From positions 1-64,000 of the forward strand of contig DATATM010000017.1 in NCBI GenBank assembly GCA_036268775.1: a stretch of 64,000 nt of DNA, written 5' to 3'. The translations under genes and the position numbers were made by a program. Below are positions 61,750 to 64,000 of this stretch, in pieces. This DNA comes from DASZIT01 sp036268775. GTDB taxonomy: Bacteria; Actinomycetota; Acidimicrobiia; Acidimicrobiales; RAAP-2. The notes under the pieces are model-generated. The model was not told where the DNA came from and searched no databases. It was given only the letters and a program-made list of their open reading frames with translations. Numbering within the stretch: position 1 is the first letter of the stretch; each line of letters starts with the position of its first letter.

Positions 61750-62243
61750 GCGAGGGATACGACCTCTCGGCGCTGGACCGCTTCACGGTGGGAACGGTGG
61801 GCCCGGTGGGCCAGCGGCTGTTCCTCATCCAGTGCCGGCAGGGGCCGCTGCTCCTCACCCTCAAGATCGAGAAGCAGCAGGTGTCGGTGTTGGCCGACTA
61901 CCTGGCCCAGATCGTCAAGGGCCAGGACCGCCCGGCCCACCTCCCCGAGGATCTCACCCTGGAGGAGCCGTCGGAACCGGCCTGGGCCATCGGCACTCTG
62001 GGGGTCTCCTACGACAACGCCGACGACCGGGTGATCATCGTGATCGAGGAACTGGTTCCCGAAGACGAGAGCGGCGCCATCGCCCGGCTGTCGGTGACCC
62101 GGGAGCAGGCCGCCGCCTTCGCCATCCACGCCACCAGCCTGGTCAGCTCCGGGCGCCCGCCCTGCCCGCTCTGCGGATCCCCGCTCGACCCTTCCGGACA
62201 CGAATGCCCACGGACAAACGGCCACCGGCCGCCGACCAGCTGA
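61746..62243 (+). CDS. DUF3090 family protein
   Basis: 165 residues from a GTG. Starts SEGYDLSALDRFTVGTVGPVGQRLFLIQCRQG and continues LLTLKIEKQQVSVLADYLAQI, the usual DUF3090/TIGR03847 sequence. Ends with a CPLCGSPLDPSGHECPR zinc-ribbon-like tail. Role unknown. Coupled to both neighbours; its 3' end overlaps the next gene by 40 bases. Confidence 0.9.
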   Translation: MSEGYDLSALDRFTVGTVGPVGQRLFLIQCRQGPLLLTLKIEKQQVSVLADYLAQIVKGQDRPAHLPEDLTLEEPSEPAWAIGTLGVSYDNADDRVIIVIEELVPEDESGAIARLSVTREQAAAFAIHATSLVSSGRPPCPLCGSPLDPSGHECPRTNGHRPPTS

Positions 62244-62965
62244 AGGGCTGGACGCCGGGAGACGGCCCCGACCTCGGGGACGCCCTGGTCGAGCTGGCCG
62301 ACTCCGACCTCGTGGTGGAGGGACGGCTTCCCTGGAGCTCCAACCTCACCTTTCTGGTCACGGTGGGCGACGGGCCGCTGCGGGCCGTCTACAAGCCGGG
62401 GCAGGGCGAGCGCGACCTCTGGGACTTCCCCGGCGACCTCTACCGCCGGGAGGTGGCGGCCTACGCGCTGTCCGAGGCGCTGGGCTGGGGGCTGGTCCCG
62501 CCGACGGTGGCGATCGAGGACGGGCCCTTCGGCCCCGGGTCGCTCCAGCTGTTCGTGGAGGCCGACTACGAGCAGCACTACTTCACCCTCTTCGAGAGCG
62601 GCGACTACGACGGCCGGCTCCGCACCATCTGCCTGTTCGACGTGGTGGCCAACAACGCCGACCGCAAGAGCGGTCACGTGCTCAACGGCGGCGACGGCCG
62701 ACTGTGGGGCATCGACCACGGGCTGTGCTTCCACTCCCAGAACAAGCTGCGCACGGTGATGTGGGACTACGCCGGCGACGAGGTGCCGGAGTCCCCGCTG
62801 GCCGACCTGGAAGGGCTGGCCGGCGATCTCCCCGACGACCTGGTCCGCCACCTCGACCGGCGGGAACAGGACGCGCTGGTCGCCCGCATCCGGGCCCTGC
62901 TCGACCACCCCGTCTTCCCGGAGCCGGAAGGGGACGGCCACCCCTACCCGTGGCCGCTCATCTAG
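62204..62965 (+). CDS. SCO1664-type protein, PI3/PI4-kinase-like
   Basis: 253 residues from ATG 62204 inside the end of the DUF3090 gene. LRAVYKPGQGERDLWDFPGDLYRREVAAYALSEALGWGLVP resembles the ATP-binding lobe of phosphatidylinositol kinase-like proteins; CLFDVVANNADRKSGHVL and LWGIDHGLCFH look like the catalytic and metal-binding loops (N-N-A-D-R-K, I-D-H-G). TIGR03843-like. Substrate unknown; it may be a small-molecule or protein kinase working with the phosphatase-like and DUF3090 partners. Confidence 0.88.
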   Translation: MPTDKRPPAADQLKGWTPGDGPDLGDALVELADSDLVVEGRLPWSSNLTFLVTVGDGPLRAVYKPGQGERDLWDFPGDLYRREVAAYALSEALGWGLVPPTVAIEDGPFGPGSLQLFVEADYEQHYFTLFESGDYDGRLRTICLFDVVANNADRKSGHVLNGGDGRLWGIDHGLCFHSQNKLRTVMWDYAGDEVPESPLADLEGLAGDLPDDLVRHLDRREQDALVARIRALLDHPVFPEPEGDGHPYPWPLI

Positions 62966-62981
62966 CCGCCGATCGGCGGGG

Positions 62982-63992
62982 TCAGCCGGGAAGGCCGATC
63001 TTCAGCACCGAGCGCATGCAGTTCATCACCGCCTGGGACAGCACCTCGCCGCCGTCGGGGGTCAGGTGGATCCCGTCGGGGGTCCGGATGTTGATCTCCG
63101 AGCCCGCCCCGTTGGTGAGGTAGGCGGTGTAGCCGCCCTGGGGGGTGCCGAGCACCGTGCGGGAGCTGAGGAAGGTGACCCCGGTGGGCCGGGCGGTCGC
63201 CTGGGCCTGGACCAGGCTGTTCACCGTGTTCATCTGCCCATCCAATCCGGCGCCGGCCATCGGCGGCATCCCCACCCAGAGCATGTGGGCGCCGGACGCA
63301 GTGGCGCTGTCCATGAACGCCCCGGCTCGAGCCGAGTAGGCGGTGTTCCAGGCGGGGGTGCCGAAGGCCACCGCCGTCCCGTTGACCACCAGGCTCTGGG
63401 GATCGTTGGCCCCCATCATCACCACCACTAATTGGGGATGGTGGATGGCGAGGTCGGCCTGGAGCTCGGCCGGCCAGTTGAAGTAGTCAGGGCGCGACAG
63501 CCCGGTATCGATCTTGCCGTCCAGGGTGGCCGACACCACCCCGGTGCCGATCAGGTCGTTGGTCAACGGCTGGCCGAGGTCGATGCCGATGGAGTCGCCG
63601 ATGACCACCACGTGGAGCGGGTTGGCGGCGGTCGGGTGCTGGGGCAGCGGCGGCAGGGTGGTCGGGGTGGGAGGGGTGGTCGGCGTGGGAGTGATCGGGC
63701 CGGTGGTGGCCGTTGGCGTCTGGCCGTTGGGGATCGCCGGCGGGGTGGCGACGGCCAGCGACGGGCCTCCGCCGACCGAGCGCCCGAGGATGTCGTCGGC
63801 CCAACCGACGAAATGGGACAGCCCGAGGCCGCGGCTGACGGCGGCGATCGGGCCGACCAGATCCAGTGACACTGTGCGCCGGGCACCGAGCGGCGAAGAC
63901 TGGGCCGACTTCTGGAGGCTGGGGGCGTCGAGGACCAACCAGACGGCAAAGCAGATGAGGCCGATGTAAAGGACCCGGGTCCACGGGAGCAC
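62982..63992 (-). CDS. DUF459/SGNH-hydrolase-like membrane-anchored protein, start may lie outside the window
   Basis: At least 336 residues; the GTG at 63992 is only one possible start because the frame stays open to the right edge. One N-terminal helix (VLYIGLICFAVWLVL), a Thr/Pro-rich linker (TPTPTTPPTPTTLPP), then the SGNH fold: VVIGDSIGIDLG, MMGANDPQS and DGIHLTPDGG supply the catalytic Ser, Asn and Asp-x-x-His. Such proteins deacylate or acylate surface sugars. Substrate unknown. Confidence 0.8.
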   Translation of the reverse strand: MLPWTRVLYIGLICFAVWLVLDAPSLQKSAQSSPLGARRTVSLDLVGPIAAVSRGLGLSHFVGWADDILGRSVGGGPSLAVATPPAIPNGQTPTATTGPITPTPTTPPTPTTLPPLPQHPTAANPLHVVVIGDSIGIDLGQPLTNDLIGTGVVSATLDGKIDTGLSRPDYFNWPAELQADLAIHHPQLVVVMMGANDPQSLVVNGTAVAFGTPAWNTAYSARAGAFMDSATASGAHMLWVGMPPMAGAGLDGQMNTVNSLVQAQATARPTGVTFLSSRTVLGTPQGGYTAYLTNGAGSEINIRTPDGIHLTPDGGEVLSQAVMNCMRSVLKIGLPG

Positions 63993-64000
63993 CTGCGGGC

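Overview
The window is high-GC, densely packed chromosomal DNA. It most resembles an uncultured or lesser-known actinobacterium, and the class Acidimicrobiia fits best. The evidence is: F420-type enzymes (an LLM-family oxidoreductase and an FrhB-like protein); a mycothiol-dependent formaldehyde dehydrogenase; the actinobacterial argS-lysA-hom-thrC ... rho-rpmE-prfA-prmC-tsaC gene order; operators of the KstR type; the MSMEG_4193/DUF3090/SCO1664 trio; and a secreted protein with the 42-residue 'GGYW.VASDGGIFSFG' repeats that are common in Acidimicrobiia. The class assignment is inference. No insertion sequence, prophage, CRISPR array or rRNA is visible. One tRNA (Arg, CCG) is present.

Region by region: 1-400 holds three tiny minus-strand reading frames, two of them homologous, in a diverged duplicated sequence. 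450-7010 is an acyl-CoA catabolic cluster (SDR, acyl-CoA synthetase, thioesterase, enoyl-CoA hydratase, thiolase) with two KstR-like operators. 7337-14785 is an envelope locus: a glycosyltransferase-methyltransferase fusion, a YfhO-like membrane protein, a methyltransferase, a secreted anchored protein and an unknown partner. 14859-18832 is mixed metabolism (F420 oxidoreductase, acetyltransferase, NYN-like protein, acyl-CoA dehydrogenase). 18894-22771 is a branched-chain amino acid operon, leuB-ilvE-cimA, preceded by what reads as a complete ribosome-mediated transcription attenuator. Its 15-residue leader peptide carries Val-Ile-Ile-Ile next to its stop codon. 22805-33452 is the translation/termination/aspartate-family block (tsaC, prmC, prfA, rpmE, rho, thrC, hom, lysA, argS). 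33586-44913 holds the tRNA, methyltransferases, the repeat protein, regulators with clear operators, an AlkB homologue, an RDD membrane protein overlapping a nonapeptide-repeat protein, and a MarR-controlled ABC exporter. 44992-48627 has aconitase and two small proteins. 48682-53969 is a tightly coupled minus-strand set (DEAD helicase, PIG-L deacetylase, amidotransferase, TrhA, ABC exporter). 54202-63992 contains thiC, a peroxiredoxin, an Fpg/Nei glycosylase with altered zinc ligands, the mycothiol formaldehyde module, the F420/FrhB-like protein, the conserved trio and an SGNH hydrolase that may run off the right edge.

The strongest observations for follow-up are the Ile/Val leader attenuator at 22669-22771, the nonapeptide-repeat/RDD pair at 40677-41755, the His-rich extension of CimA, the long Asn/Gln-rich insert in Rho, and the duplicated micro-ORFs at the left edge.
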